NCBI GenBank assembly: GCA_009920665.1
Contig: RFZL01000019.1
Span: 1 to 40,958, forward strand
Direction of reading: 5' to 3'
DNA from: Alphaproteobacteria bacterium
Lineage (GTDB): Bacteria; Pseudomonadota; Alphaproteobacteria; Puniceispirillales; Puniceispirillaceae
Length of the DNA stretch: 40,958 nucleotides
The stretch's first letter is position 1, and each line of letters starts with the position of its first letter. Position numbers and translations under genes: made by a program. The notes under the pieces were generated by a model that was given only the letters and a program-made list of their open reading frames with translations, ran no database searches and was not told where the DNA came from. Positions 25,380 through 34,112 of the stretch are shown here, piece after piece.

Positions 25380-25886
25380 CTATTCGGCCAGCAACCGGAC
25401 AGAATTCACCTGCAGGCCGCGGCTTGACGAATCCACCTTGACCAGCAGCTTTTGCCCCTGGATCAGCGAATGAAAGCCGCAGTCATTCAGAACCCGCGAA
25501 TGTACGAAGACATCCTCATCCGATGAATCGGTTGTAACGAATCCGTAGCCGCGAAGGTCATTGAAGAATTTGACCACAGCAAACACCTCGCCCTCCTCCG
25601 GCTCGGACGCCACCGGCGGGGTCGGCGTCACTGGCCGTTCGACCGACAGCAGATCCTTGATCACCCGCCCATGTTCATTCGAACTGAGCGAGACGGTGAT
25701 CAGGTCGCCCGTCAGCAAACGGACAAGCCCGAAGCGGTCAAGCGTCGAGCGATGAAGAAACACTTCCTCCTCGCCGATCCTGACGAACCCGTAGCCCTTG
25801 CGTTCATTGTACCAGACCAGCTGTCCCTGGCTGATTTCGATATCCTGCGACGTGTCGCGGGTTGCCACATCCTTTGTCATTGTCAT
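25380..25886 (-). CDS. Cold-shock protein with two CSD domains
   Basis: A 168-residue protein with two cold-shock OB-fold domains joined by an acidic, proline-rich linker. Domain one (about 20-75) has GQLVWYNERKGYGFVRI and VFLHRSTL. Domain two (about 100-165) has AVVKFFNDLRGYGFVTTD and DVFVHSRVL. Both keep the RNP1-like GYGFV and RNP2-like VFxH motifs, so both should bind single-stranded nucleic acid. Double-CSD proteins are common in alphaproteobacteria and are often tied to stationary phase or stress. AGGAAAG precedes an ATG ACA ATG run, so either ATG could be used. An 18-base repeat lies upstream. Confidence 0.9.
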   Translation of the reverse strand: MTMTKDVATRDTSQDIEISQGQLVWYNERKGYGFVRIGEEEVFLHRSTLDRFGLVRLLTGDLITVSLSSNEHGRVIKDLLSVERPVTPTPPVASEPEEGEVFAVVKFFNDLRGYGFVTTDSSDEDVFVHSRVLNDCGFHSLIQGQKLLVKVDSSSRGLQVNSVRLLAE

Positions 25887-25934
25887 CTTTCCTGGGCAGC
25901 CTTGTACACGACACCGGTAATCGCCTTGTCCCGG

Positions 25935-25970
25935 CCGGTGATCACAGCAAACCGGATGATCACAGCAGAC
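25935..25970. repeat. Near-perfect tandem repeat upstream of the cold-shock gene
   Basis: TGATCACAGCA occurs at 25939-25949 and 25957-25967, 18 bases apart, each preceded by CCGG or CCGGA. Each copy contains the palindrome TGATCA. The pair lies 53-81 bases before the first cold-shock start codon, where a regulator or promoter element would be expected. Confidence 0.6.
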
Positions 25971-26047
25971 CAGGGGACATTACGCCGGGCGTGACAGGCA
26001 CCACCAAATTTGCCTCCACACCGATGGTCAAGCATGCCGTGCGTTAA

Positions 26048-26078
26048 GACCCGGGCCGAAGGATGAAAATCCCGGGTC
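26048..26078. other. Perfect 8-bp stem-loop between pyrF and the cold-shock gene
   Basis: GACCCGGG at 26048-26055 pairs with CCCGGGTC at 26071-26078 around a 15-base loop. It starts 37 bases past the pyrF stop in the direction of transcription. No run of T follows on the minus strand, so it is at best a weak or Rho-assisted terminator. Confidence 0.4.
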
Positions 26079-26115
26079 ACGAGTATGTGAATTCGGTGAA
26101 AGAGTCCTGAAAGCC

Positions 26116-27018
26116 TCAGACGGTGCGAAGCGCCGCCCGGCTGGCCTTGATGGCGTCGCTGATCGCGCCCCGCCAGTCGCCGGCGGAGCGGGCATCCGCC
26201 GCGCCAGCCGGGAAAATCAGGCCGCGCGTGCTGTTGACCAGACCGCCTTCCGGCCCGGCGGGGCCTGTGGTCAGCCCGGCAAGTGCCTGCCCGGGACCGG
26301 CACCCTGCGCGCCAAAGCCCGGCACCAGGAAAGGGGCGCTCGGCAGGGTTTGGCGCAATGCCCTCGCCTCGTCCGGCCAGGTGGCGCCGGCAACGATGCC
26401 AAGCGAGGACAGGCCAAGCTCGCCGACGCGTTCGGCGGCAAGCGGTGCCAGCCCGGCGGCCAGATGCTGGAAAACCGCCGCGCCGTCACAGTCCAGATCC
26501 TGCAGATCGCCGGCCCCCGGATTGCTGGTGCGGGTCAGCACGAACAGCCCCGCTCCCGTGTTGTCGGCGCGTGCCAGAAGCGGCGCGAGCGTATCCAGCC
26601 CGAGATAGGCATTGACGGTCAGCGCATCGCTGGGAAAGGGAGCATCATGGCCGATCCAGGCCTCGGCATAGGCGGCGTTGGTGCTGCCGATATCATTGCG
26701 CTTGGCATCCATGATGACGAGGACACCGGCATCAATCGCGGCGCGGCCAAGCCGTGCCAGCACATGCATTCCGTCCGGCCCCTGCGCCTCGAAAAAGGCG
26801 GCTTGCGGCTTGATGGCGGCGACATGGCCGGTCGCCATCTCAAGACAGGCCATCGTGAAATCCTCGATGGCGCGCAATGTCGACGGGCTGCCGGGATCGC
26901 TGACATCACCGAACAGCGCCGGCATCAGCGACAGATGCGGGTCGATCCCCATGCAGAGCGGGGTTCCCGCGCCGCGAATGGCGTTGGTCAGCCTTGTGCC
27001 GAAATGGTCCGCCGCCAT
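26116..27018 (-). CDS. pyrF: Orotidine 5'-phosphate decarboxylase, type 2
   Basis: A 300-residue enzyme that removes CO2 from OMP to make UMP, the last step of pyrimidine synthesis. The catalytic block is MDAKRNDIGST (Asp104, Lys106, Asp109). The N-terminal CMGIDPHLS and AAIKPQAAFFEAQG, and the larger size, place it in the type 2 (PyrF_2) subgroup; type 1 enzymes are about 230 residues. The start has no clear ribosome site; it lies 14 bases after gapR, so coupling is likely. It is the last gene of DUF1244-gapR-pyrF. Confidence 0.93.
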   Translation of the reverse strand: MAADHFGTRLTNAIRGAGTPLCMGIDPHLSLMPALFGDVSDPGSPSTLRAIEDFTMACLEMATGHVAAIKPQAAFFEAQGPDGMHVLARLGRAAIDAGVLVIMDAKRNDIGSTNAAYAEAWIGHDAPFPSDALTVNAYLGLDTLAPLLARADNTGAGLFVLTRTSNPGAGDLQDLDCDGAAVFQHLAAGLAPLAAERVGELGLSSLGIVAGATWPDEARALRQTLPSAPFLVPGFGAQGAGPGQALAGLTTGPAGPEGGLVNSTRGLIFPAGAADARSAGDWRGAISDAIKASRAALRTV

Positions 27019-27032
27019 GCGCCGCGCCGCCG

Positions 27033-27284
27033 TCAGACGAGGCCGACCGCGGCGCGGTAGGTCTGCAGCAACTCGTCCTGTTCCTGTAGCAGGTCGCGGT
27101 CCATGGCCCGCATCTTGACAAGCTGGCGCATGATCTTCGGGTCAAACCCGGTCGCCTTTGCCTCGGCATAGACATCACGGATGTCGGCCATCATGGCGCG
27201 CTTTTCTTCCTCGAGACGTTCGATTCGCTCGATATATTGTGTCAGCTGGTCGGCGCCGGCGCCGGTGCCTGCGATAAGTGCCAT
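27033..27284 (-). CDS. gapR: GapR-type nucleoid-associated protein (DUF2312)
   Basis: An 83-residue basic, mostly helical protein. GADQLTQYIERIERLEEEKR is the start of the coiled coil, and AEAKATGFDPKIMRQLVKMR is the most conserved family segment. In Caulobacter, GapR forms clamps around overtwisted DNA and assists topoisomerases ahead of replication and transcription. The family is largely alphaproteobacterial, which helps place the organism. ATG at 27284 gives the usual N terminus; the long upstream frame is an artefact through the DUF1244 gene. In many relatives this gene sits beside DUF1244 and pyruvate kinase; here pyrF follows. Confidence 0.92.
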   Translation of the reverse strand: MALIAGTGAGADQLTQYIERIERLEEEKRAMMADIRDVYAEAKATGFDPKIMRQLVKMRAMDRDLLQEQDELLQTYRAAVGLV

Positions 27285-27315
27285 GGCCTTTTGTCCCCGT
27301 GGATGTGCAGCGGCG

Positions 27316-27618
27316 TTACGTGTCGCCGTGATTGTGAATGGCGTCGTATTTTTCCCGTTGCTCGGCCGTGGCCTCGGTCTGGTATTTCGCCTTCCATTCG
27401 GCGTAATCCATGCCATAGACAGTGGCGCGTGCAGCCTTGTCATCCATCTCCAGCCCATGCTCGCCGGCCGCCTCGCGATACCAGCGCGACAGGCAGTTGC
27501 GGCAGAACCCGGCCAGATTCATCATATCGATATTCTGAACGTCGGTGCGTTCCTGTAGATGCGCGACAAGGCGCCTGAAGGCGGCGGCCTCGAGTTCGGT
27601 CTGTGTTGAGTTGTCCAT
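27316..27618 (-). CDS. DUF1244 family protein
   Basis: A 100-residue protein of unknown function that is recognisable as DUF1244. It has a conserved helical core with AFRRLVAHLQERTDVQNIDMM cut here to AFRRLVAHLQ and NIDMMNLAGFCRNCLSRWY. The Cys-Arg-Asn-Cys pair (Cys39, Cys42) and later WYREAA and VYGMDYAEWKAKYQ are family marks; the two cysteines could bind metal. GGGGT lies before the ATG. First gene of a three-gene unit with gapR and pyrF, divergent from mntR with a 237-base shared control region. Confidence 0.85.
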   Translation of the reverse strand: MDNSTQTELEAAAFRRLVAHLQERTDVQNIDMMNLAGFCRNCLSRWYREAAGEHGLEMDDKAARATVYGMDYAEWKAKYQTEATAEQREKYDAIHNHGDT

Positions 27619-27855
27619 GGAAACCCCACTGGTCGCAAAGCTGATGGCGCGGCCCGATGGCCGGCGTCCGGGATGGCCCGAACTTTATCCAAACCGCGCT
27701 GCATAGGCAACTGCCTTGCTGGCGATGACCCCGCCATTTCCGGCGCCAGCTCCGGAGCGATGATCCACACGACAAATGTAAAGGAAACAAGAAATTTTTG
27801 ATGTGGCTAAATTTATTGATTGGCTTTATGAATGGCGAAACTTTCGAGGCCTTTC

Positions 27856-28293
27856 ATGTCAGACAGCACGAACCAGCCAGATGTCGCCGACAGTGCGGCG
27901 AAATTCGACCGTATCCGGCGGGCTCATCAATCCGAGGTGGCCGAGGATTATGTCGAGATGATCTCTGACCTGATTGCCGAGACCGGCGAGGCGCGGACTG
28001 TCGATCTGGCAGCGCGGTTCGGGGTCACCAGCCCGACGGTCAATGCCATCATCCGGCGGTTGCAGCGCGAGAATCTTGTCGAGACCCGCCCCTACCGGTC
28101 GATCTTCCTGACCGAGGCGGGTCAGGCGCTGGCCGCGGCAAGCCGCGCCAGGCATCGGATTGTGCGGGATTTTCTGGTCACCATCGGGGTCCCGGTCGCC
28201 ATCGCCGAAGAGGATGCCGAGGGTGTTGAACATCATGTCAGCAAGGAAACGCTGGCGGTGTTTGCCAGAATCACCGAACAGGGCCGGCTCTAG
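27856..28293 (+). CDS. mntR: MntR-like manganese-responsive transcriptional regulator (DtxR family)
   Basis: A 145-residue regulator. A winged-helix DNA-binding region runs from about residue 30 to 95 (VDLAARFGVTSPTVNAIIRRL is the recognition area, here over 20 residues in the protein; key part GVTSPTVNAIIRRL). A short dimerisation and metal-binding part follows (AEEDAEGVEHHVSKETL). Length and motifs match the E. coli-type MntR, which represses mntH and similar genes when manganese is plentiful. The ATG at 27856 is chosen because GAGG lies six bases ahead; an ATG at 27832 is also in frame. No manganese transporter gene is adjacent. The TAG stop shares CTAG with the convergent glycosyltransferase. 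Confidence 0.88.
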   Translation: MSDSTNQPDVADSAAKFDRIRRAHQSEVAEDYVEMISDLIAETGEARTVDLAARFGVTSPTVNAIIRRLQRENLVETRPYRSIFLTEAGQALAAASRARHRIVRDFLVTIGVPVAIAEEDAEGVEHHVSKETLAVFARITEQGRL

Positions 28294-29813
28294 TTCGAAC
28301 CGCTTCCCTGATCCTCGATACCCTGATGAAGATATATGCGGCGCGTGACGTTGTGGCTGATCTCGGCTGTCGAGACCAGTGGTGGCGGTGCCGTGACCCA
28401 GGTGACCCCCGCCATTTCCGGCGGAACCATGTCGCCCCCAAGCACAATCAGTCGCCGCCCCGGTTGCTTGGGGTCAGGAGGGCGTGACCAGGCCAGATTC
28501 TGTTCGAAATGATTGCTGGGGATGCCATCTTCATCATGCACCAGGACGTCGATGCCGGTGCCGTGGAAATGCCAGCTCAGCAGGGCCGCTGCGGCGCGCC
28601 TGTCGGCGATGATCATTGTCGCATCATGGCGGGTCAGCGCTGCCGCGCTGTCGCCGGCCAGCTGGCTCCAGCCCCGTTGCCGGCGAAACGGATCGGACTC
28701 GGGCGTCAGCGGACCCAATGATCCGGCAAATGTCACCGCGAGGATGACGGCCGAAAGGGCGGCGTTGATGGTCAGCGCGGCCACGCCAACCCGCACCCGC
28801 GCGGGTGATGATGCCCGGCCGGCAAGCCACCCCGCCAGCCATACAACCAGCGCCGGCATCGCCGCCAGCGCCCAGTTGGCGTTGGCCTCGCTGAGAAATG
28901 CCTGCACCATGATGATGGCGATCACCGGCAGCGACAGGCACAGCAGCAGCCTTGCCACCGGATCGCGGCCACCCTTCAGGATTCCGAACATCAGCGCAAA
29001 GACCAGGGGCCCGGCGGTGGCGAATTGTGCACCCAGAAACCGCAGGCTGTTCAGCGGGTCATGGCTTTGACGGTCCAGATTGGCATTGTCGCCCAGATGA
29101 CGGACGGTGGTGAAATCATTCGTCAGGTTCCACAGCAGATTCGGGCTGGCCGCGATGACCATCGCGCTGGCAAAGACCAGCAGTGATGCCGGGCTGACAT
29201 GCCGACCGCCGGCCACCCGGTCGAACACCCAGAACAGGCCAATCCCGAGAAGACCGTAGATAGCGGCATATTTGCCAAGCAGCGCCAGGCCGAACGCAAC
29301 GCCGGCAAGCGCCATCGCCCGGCTGGCGGCGATGCGGCCGGTCACGGCGCCGACCAGCGCCAGCAGGCCAAGCGACCAGAACAGCAGTAGCGGGGTGTCG
29401 GTCGAGATGACGAAACTGCCAAGCGCGACTGCCGGCAGACAGGTCCAGAGAAGCGCTGCCCAGCGGCCGGCAGCGGCGCCGGCATGCCAGAAAGCGGCGC
29501 GCCAAAGCACCAGTGCGGTCAGAAGGTGAAGCCATGGTGCCGGCAGCCGCACGGCCCAGACATGATGCCCGAAAAGCTGGTGCGAGACGCCGATGATCCA
29601 GCTTGTCAGCGGCGGCTTCGTGTAATAGCCGAAATCGAATGTGGTGCTCCACAGCCAGTACTGCGCCTCATCGACGCCAAGCTCCAGCGGGCTGAGGACA
29701 ATGCCGAGGTTGCGCAGCACCGCCACCAGCACAATCAGGCCCAGAACCAGCCGGTCCGGACCTGCCCAGCCACCGGACCGTGCGGAATCAGATGTGGCGC
29801 TGACCGCCGGCAT
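28290..29813 (-). CDS. ArnT-like membrane glycosyltransferase (family 39)
   Basis: A 507-residue inner-membrane protein with about ten or more hydrophobic segments and a C-terminal soluble domain (from about residue 380). The first periplasmic loop holds LGVDEAQYWLWS with Asp48-Glu49, the catalytic acidic pair of GT39/PMT-type enzymes, and GYYTKPPLTSWIIG, a block shared with ArnT-like proteins. It probably moves a sugar from a polyprenyl carrier to a lipid or protein on the outer face of the inner membrane. The acceptor is not known. GAGG lies six bases before the ATG. It diverges from mutA and shares its stop with mntR. Confidence 0.85.
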   Translation of the reverse strand: MPAVSATSDSARSGGWAGPDRLVLGLIVLVAVLRNLGIVLSPLELGVDEAQYWLWSTTFDFGYYTKPPLTSWIIGVSHQLFGHHVWAVRLPAPWLHLLTALVLWRAAFWHAGAAAGRWAALLWTCLPAVALGSFVISTDTPLLLFWSLGLLALVGAVTGRIAASRAMALAGVAFGLALLGKYAAIYGLLGIGLFWVFDRVAGGRHVSPASLLVFASAMVIAASPNLLWNLTNDFTTVRHLGDNANLDRQSHDPLNSLRFLGAQFATAGPLVFALMFGILKGGRDPVARLLLCLSLPVIAIIMVQAFLSEANANWALAAMPALVVWLAGWLAGRASSPARVRVGVAALTINAALSAVILAVTFAGSLGPLTPESDPFRRQRGWSQLAGDSAAALTRHDATMIIADRRAAAALLSWHFHGTGIDVLVHDEDGIPSNHFEQNLAWSRPPDPKQPGRRLIVLGGDMVPPEMAGVTWVTAPPPLVSTAEISHNVTRRIYLHQGIEDQGSGSN

Positions 29814-29890
29814 TGGCTATCCTCAGAATTGCATTTCACCTGGCGGCTTTCAGCCGGGACTATAGCCCGGTAAGCTTGAGAAAGAAACCG

Positions 29891-31483
29891 ATGGACATGC
29901 CCAGTACGCAAGCGGAGTTCGAGCCAGCCGACATGGCGCAATGGACCGCCATGGTCGGGCGGATCCTCAAAGGCGCGGCGGCTGACAGTCTTGACCGGAC
30001 TGATGAGGACGGCCTTGTCACCCACGCCCTGTATCCGGTCGATGCTACCGCGGCACCGGCAATGCGCCAGCTTCCCGCCGCCCCGCCTGCCCGCCTTGCC
30101 GAGGGATGGCAGGTGCTGCAGACCGTGCCCGCGGGCATGTCAAATGCCGACATCCTCGACGCCCTTTCCAGCGGCGCGACCGGCCTTTGCCTGACGGTGC
30201 ATGATCCAGCTGTCATGGAGGGCCAGCTTGCCAGTGTCATCCTGCCGGCGGTCGCGATCAGCCTTGATGGTGCGGCGGCGACACCGGCGCATTACCGGCG
30301 TATCAAGGCGCTTGCCGGGGCGGAAGCGGCGGCCACACAGATTGATCTGGGGCTTGATCCGGTGGACGGATTCGCCGCCGGCATGGCGCTCCATGCCGAT
30401 GCGCCGACATCGCATTGTCTGTTCCGAAGCGATGGCTGGCACTGGCACAACCGGGGTGTGACGGCGGCGCAGGAGCTTGGGATTGTCATCGCCGGCTGCG
30501 CGGCTGTGCTGCGCGCAGCCGATGCGGCAGGCGAGGATATGGCGGTAGCGGCGCAACGGATTTCGGCCCGCATCGCGCTGCCGACTGACATGTTTGCCGG
30601 CCTCATCCTCTGCCGGGCGACGCGGCGGCTCTGGGACGGGCTCCTTGCCGGCTGCGGGATCGACCCGGTGCCGCTGCCGGTCAGTGGCCATGCCTCGCTG
30701 CGGATGATGTCGCTGCTTGATCGGGAAGTGAACATGCTGCGGATGACGACGGCGCTTCTTGGCGGTGCCATTGGCGGCGTCGATGCGATGGCCGGGTACG
30801 GGCATGATCTTTTGACCGGCGAGAGTGCCGGCGCACGCCGTATGGCGCGTCTTGCGCAGGTGATGATGATGGCCGAATCGCATATCGGGGCCAGCCTCGA
30901 TCCGGCCGCCGGCGCGCCCTTTGTCGAATCACGCACCGCCGCGCTTGCCGAGGAAGGCTGGCGCTGTTTCCAACAGATCGAACAGGCTGGCGGGCTGGCC
31001 GTGGCCCGCGCGGACGGGCTCATCACCGGTTGGGCCGATGATGCCGCAACGGCGCGTGAGGCCCGGATTCGCAGCGGTGACAGTGAAATTCTGGGTGCAA
31101 CGCTTCAACCGCGCAGCGAAGCGGTGCCGGCGCTGCTGCCGGAATTTGCCGATATCCGGCGTCCGGCCGCCTTGATCGAGGATATTCGTCGTGCCGCCGC
31201 CGCGACCGCGCCGCGGGTGTTGATCCTCTGCGGCGACGGTGCCATGCAGGATGGTGCTGTCCGCAGCGCTCTGGCCATCGCCGGGCTTGCCGCGGTGACG
31301 CTACCGGAAGGCGATCCGGGGATTGATGCGGCGCGTCCCGACTGGGTGATCGGCTGCGGTGTCGATACGCCGCCGGCGGGCATTCCCGCGTCGCGGTTCC
31401 TGACGGCAGGGGACTTGCTGCCGGCCGGTGACAGACTGGCCGTGCTGGCGCGGCTGACCGGAAGCGTGGAGGCCGGATCGTGA
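29891..31483 (+). CDS. mutA: Methylmalonyl-CoA mutase, small (non-catalytic) subunit
   Basis: A 530-residue subunit resembling the beta/alpha barrel of the mutase, with a degenerate C-terminal B12-like domain (about 440-530, [20 protein letters not shown]) that lacks the DxHxxG cobalamin motif. Well-known small subunits are over 600 residues, so this one is short, mainly through trimmed termini. It pairs with MutB to form a heterodimer that converts methylmalonyl-CoA to succinyl-CoA. MDMPSTQ is used as the start because GAGAAAG lies ahead; a longer frame overlaps the divergent gene. The four-base GTGA overlap with mutB shows coupling. A dyad CCGGG-n7-CCCGG lies upstream at 29854-29870. Confidence 0.88.
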   Translation: MDMPSTQAEFEPADMAQWTAMVGRILKGAAADSLDRTDEDGLVTHALYPVDATAAPAMRQLPAAPPARLAEGWQVLQTVPAGMSNADILDALSSGATGLCLTVHDPAVMEGQLASVILPAVAISLDGAAATPAHYRRIKALAGAEAAATQIDLGLDPVDGFAAGMALHADAPTSHCLFRSDGWHWHNRGVTAAQELGIVIAGCAAVLRAADAAGEDMAVAAQRISARIALPTDMFAGLILCRATRRLWDGLLAGCGIDPVPLPVSGHASLRMMSLLDREVNMLRMTTALLGGAIGGVDAMAGYGHDLLTGESAGARRMARLAQVMMMAESHIGASLDPAAGAPFVESRTAALAEEGWRCFQQIEQAGGLAVARADGLITGWADDAATAREARIRSGDSEILGATLQPRSEAVPALLPEFADIRRPAALIEDIRRAAAATAPRVLILCGDGAMQDGAVRSALAIAGLAAVTLPEGDPGIDAARPDWVIGCGVDTPPAGIPASRFLTAGDLLPAGDRLAVLARLTGSVEAGS

Positions 31484-33639
31484 GGTTTCCCGATTTCACC
31501 GCGCTGCCATTACCGCCGGCCCGTGAGGCGCCATTGCCCGATCTTCCGGCCCCGATGCCGACCGATGAAGGGATCGATATCCCGCCGCTTGTCTCGCCCG
31601 ATCCGGTGGTGCAGGCCACCGCCGCGGCGGCGCTTCCCGGCATTGCCCCGTTCCTGCGCGGCCCCTATGCCACGATGTATGCCACCAGGCCCTGGACAAT
31701 CAGGCAATATGCCGGGTTCTCGACCGCCGAGGAATCGAACGCCTTCTACCGGCGCAACCTTGCCGCCGGTCAGATGGGCCTGTCGGTGGCGTTCGATCTG
31801 CCGACGCATCGTGGGTATGATTCGGACAACCCGCTGGTCGCCGATGATGTCGGCATGGCCGGTGTGGCGATCGATTCCATCGCCGATATGGCCCTGCTGT
31901 TCCGGGACATTCCGCTGGACCGAATGTCGGTCTCGATGACGATGAATGGTGCGGTGATGCCGGTGCTGGCGATGTTCATTGTCGCCGCCGAGGAACAGGG
32001 CGTGCCGCCGGAGGCGCTTGCCGGCACCATCCAGAACGATGTTCTGAAGGAATTCATGGTGCGCAATACCTATATCTATCCGCCCGCCCCCTCGATGCGG
32101 ATCGTGTCGGATATTTTCGGCTATTGCGCCGCCAGCATGCCAAAATTCAATTTCATCTCGGTCTCCGGCTATCACATGCAGGAGGCCGGCGCGTCAAACG
32201 ATCTGGAGCTTGCCTATACGCTTGCCGACGGGCTGGAATATGTGCGGGCCGGGGTCGCCGCCGGGCTGGATGTCGACGCCTTCGCGCCGCGGCTGTCCTT
32301 TTTCTTTGCCAACGGCATGCATTATTTCATGGAGATCGCCAAGCTGCGCGCGGCACGCCTGTTATGGGCCGAATTGATGAAGTCGCATTTCGATCCGCAG
32401 GACCCGAAATCGCTGATGCTGCGCACGCACTGCCAGACCTCCGGATGGTCGCTGGCGGCACAGGATGTCTTCAACAATGTGGCGCGCACCTGTATCGAGG
32501 CCAGCGCCGCGGTGGCCGGCCATACGCAGTCGCTTCACACCAATTCGCTGGATGAGGCGCTTGGCCTGCCGACCGACTATGCGGCGCGGATCGCCCGCAA
32601 CACGCAGCTTCACCTGCAGACCGAGGGCAATATGGCGCATGTCATCGACCCGTTTGGCGGTTCATACCATGTCGAAAGGCTGACACAGGGGCTTGTCGCC
32701 CGCGCACGGGCGCATATCGCCGAGGTCGAATCGCTTGGCGGCATGGCGGCGGCGATCGAGGCCGGCATTCCGAAAATGCGGATCGAGGAGGTTGCCACCG
32801 CCTCGCAGGCGGAAATCGATTCCGGCCGCCGCCGGATCATTGGTGTCAACAGCTGTCAGCCGGTGCAAGCCACCAATGGTGGCGAGGAAGTGCAGGTCCG
32901 CCGGATCGACAACAGCCTGGTGCGCGCACAGCAGCTTGAACGCCTGGACAGCGTGCGTTCCGGTCGCGACGAGGCGCGTCTCACCGCGGCGCTGGCCGCG
33001 CTGTCAGATGCGGCCGGGGGCGCGGACAATCTGATGCCGCTGGCGATCGAGGCGGCGCGAAGCCGTGCCACTGTCGGTGAGATTTCGGACGCGCTGGGTC
33101 GCGTCTGGGGTCGCCACAAGGCCGAGATCAAGGGTGTGCGGGGGATCTGGAAAGCCCGTATGGCCGCCGATGCTGACCTGGAGATCCTGCGTGAGCGCGT
33201 GGCGGTGTTCACCGATGCGGCCGGGCGCGCGCCGCGTCTGCTGGTCGCCAAGCTTGGCCAGGATGGTCACGATCGCGGCCAGAAGGTGATCGCCTCGGCC
33301 TTTGCCGATCTTGGTTTCGACGTCACCATCGGGCCGCTTTTCGCCAGCCCGGATGAGGTCTATGACATGGCGATCAGGCATGATGTCGACGCTGTCGGCA
33401 TTTCCACCCTCGCCGCCGCGCATCTCAGCCAGGTGCCAAGCCTGCGTCGCCGGCTTGATGCCGGGGAGGGTCGTCACATCGAACTTGTCGTTGGCGGGGT
33501 GATCCCGCCGGGGGACGTGCCGGCGCTGACCGAAGCCGGCGCCGCGGCGGTGTTCCCGCCGGGGACGAAATCGACCGATGCGGCAAGCCGCCTTCTTGAT
33601 CTTCTGGCGCGTCGTCGCAATATCGCGGCAAGTGCCTGA
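31480..33639 (+). CDS. mutB: Methylmalonyl-CoA mutase, large (catalytic) subunit
   Basis: A 719-residue adenosylcobalamin enzyme that rearranges methylmalonyl-CoA to succinyl-CoA in propionyl-CoA breakdown. The barrel domain includes [19 protein letters not shown] (CoA-binding block) and [12 protein letters not shown], plus [12 protein letters not shown] and [10 protein letters not shown]. The C-terminal B12 domain has [14 protein letters not shown] with Asp595, His597 and Gly600, where His is the lower cobalt ligand. It starts with GTG inside the last codons of mutA. A chaperone GTPase gene (meaB) and propionyl-CoA carboxylase are not in the window. sufE follows after 33 bases. Confidence 0.96.
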   Translation: MRFPDFTALPLPPAREAPLPDLPAPMPTDEGIDIPPLVSPDPVVQATAAAALPGIAPFLRGPYATMYATRPWTIRQYAGFSTAEESNAFYRRNLAAGQMGLSVAFDLPTHRGYDSDNPLVADDVGMAGVAIDSIADMALLFRDIPLDRMSVSMTMNGAVMPVLAMFIVAAEEQGVPPEALAGTIQNDVLKEFMVRNTYIYPPAPSMRIVSDIFGYCAASMPKFNFISVSGYHMQEAGASNDLELAYTLADGLEYVRAGVAAGLDVDAFAPRLSFFFANGMHYFMEIAKLRAARLLWAELMKSHFDPQDPKSLMLRTHCQTSGWSLAAQDVFNNVARTCIEASAAVAGHTQSLHTNSLDEALGLPTDYAARIARNTQLHLQTEGNMAHVIDPFGGSYHVERLTQGLVARARAHIAEVESLGGMAAAIEAGIPKMRIEEVATASQAEIDSGRRRIIGVNSCQPVQATNGGEEVQVRRIDNSLVRAQQLERLDSVRSGRDEARLTAALAALSDAAGGADNLMPLAIEAARSRATVGEISDALGRVWGRHKAEIKGVRGIWKARMAADADLEILRERVAVFTDAAGRAPRLLVAKLGQDGHDRGQKVIASAFADLGFDVTIGPLFASPDEVYDMAIRHDVDAVGISTLAAAHLSQVPSLRRRLDAGEGRHIELVVGGVIPPGDVPALTEAGAAAVFPPGTKSTDAASRLLDLLARRRNIAASA

Positions 33640-33672
33640 ACCCGGCACCGACCCATTATCAGGAGCCGCCCC

Positions 33673-34077
33673 ATGAACCGCGCCGCCGAAGCTGCCAGTG
33701 AAATCGTCGATGAATTCGGCTTTCTCGATGACTGGGAGGACCGCTACCAGCTGCTGATCGATCTCGGGCGCCGGCTGCCGCCCCTGCCGGCGGAATATCA
33801 GACCGAGGCGTACCGGCTTCGCGGCTGTCAGTCCGTGGTCCATTTCGCGGCCGAGACAAAGGATGGTGAGATCACCTTTCATGCCGGATCGGACGCCGCC
33901 ATCGTGCAGGGGCTGATCGCCCTGTTGCTGCGTGTCTATTCGGATCGCACGCCGGAGGAAATCCGCGACACCGAGGCTGAATTCCTGTCCGAGATCGGGC
34001 TTGATTCACACCTGTCGGCAACCCGCAAGACCGGCCTTGCCAGCATGCTGACAGCGATCAAGGCAGCGGCCGGCTGA
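33673..34077 (+). CDS. sufE: SufE-type cysteine desulfurase activator
   Basis: A 134-residue protein that accepts sulfur from the cysteine desulfurase SufS and passes it to the SufBCD scaffold. The acceptor Cys52 lies in RLRGCQSVVHF, the family signature. The rest fits the SufE fold, including the IVQGLIALLLRVYSDRTPEEI helix region (key part GLIALLLRVYSDRTP). AGGAG lies ten bases before the ATG. No other suf genes are in the window. The 33-base gap after mutB makes cotranscription likely but functional linkage doubtful. Converges with the GlxA-family regulator. Confidence 0.92.
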   Translation: MNRAAEAASEIVDEFGFLDDWEDRYQLLIDLGRRLPPLPAEYQTEAYRLRGCQSVVHFAAETKDGEITFHAGSDAAIVQGLIALLLRVYSDRTPEEIRDTEAEFLSEIGLDSHLSATRKTGLASMLTAIKAAAG

Positions 34078-34112
34078 TCCTCGCCGGCGCGCCGTTCCGT
34101 TCACCCTGACTG

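Noticed and set aside
26048-26078. Intrinsic terminator for pyrF
   Set aside because: The 8-bp stem is perfect but there is no T run after it on the minus strand, so it is listed only as a stem-loop.
27619-27855. MntR operator between DUF1244 and mntR
   Set aside because: TGGCT repeats 17 bases apart (27804, 27821) and AT-rich DNA are present, but I could not match them to a known MntR box, and no -10/-35 pair with good spacing stood out.
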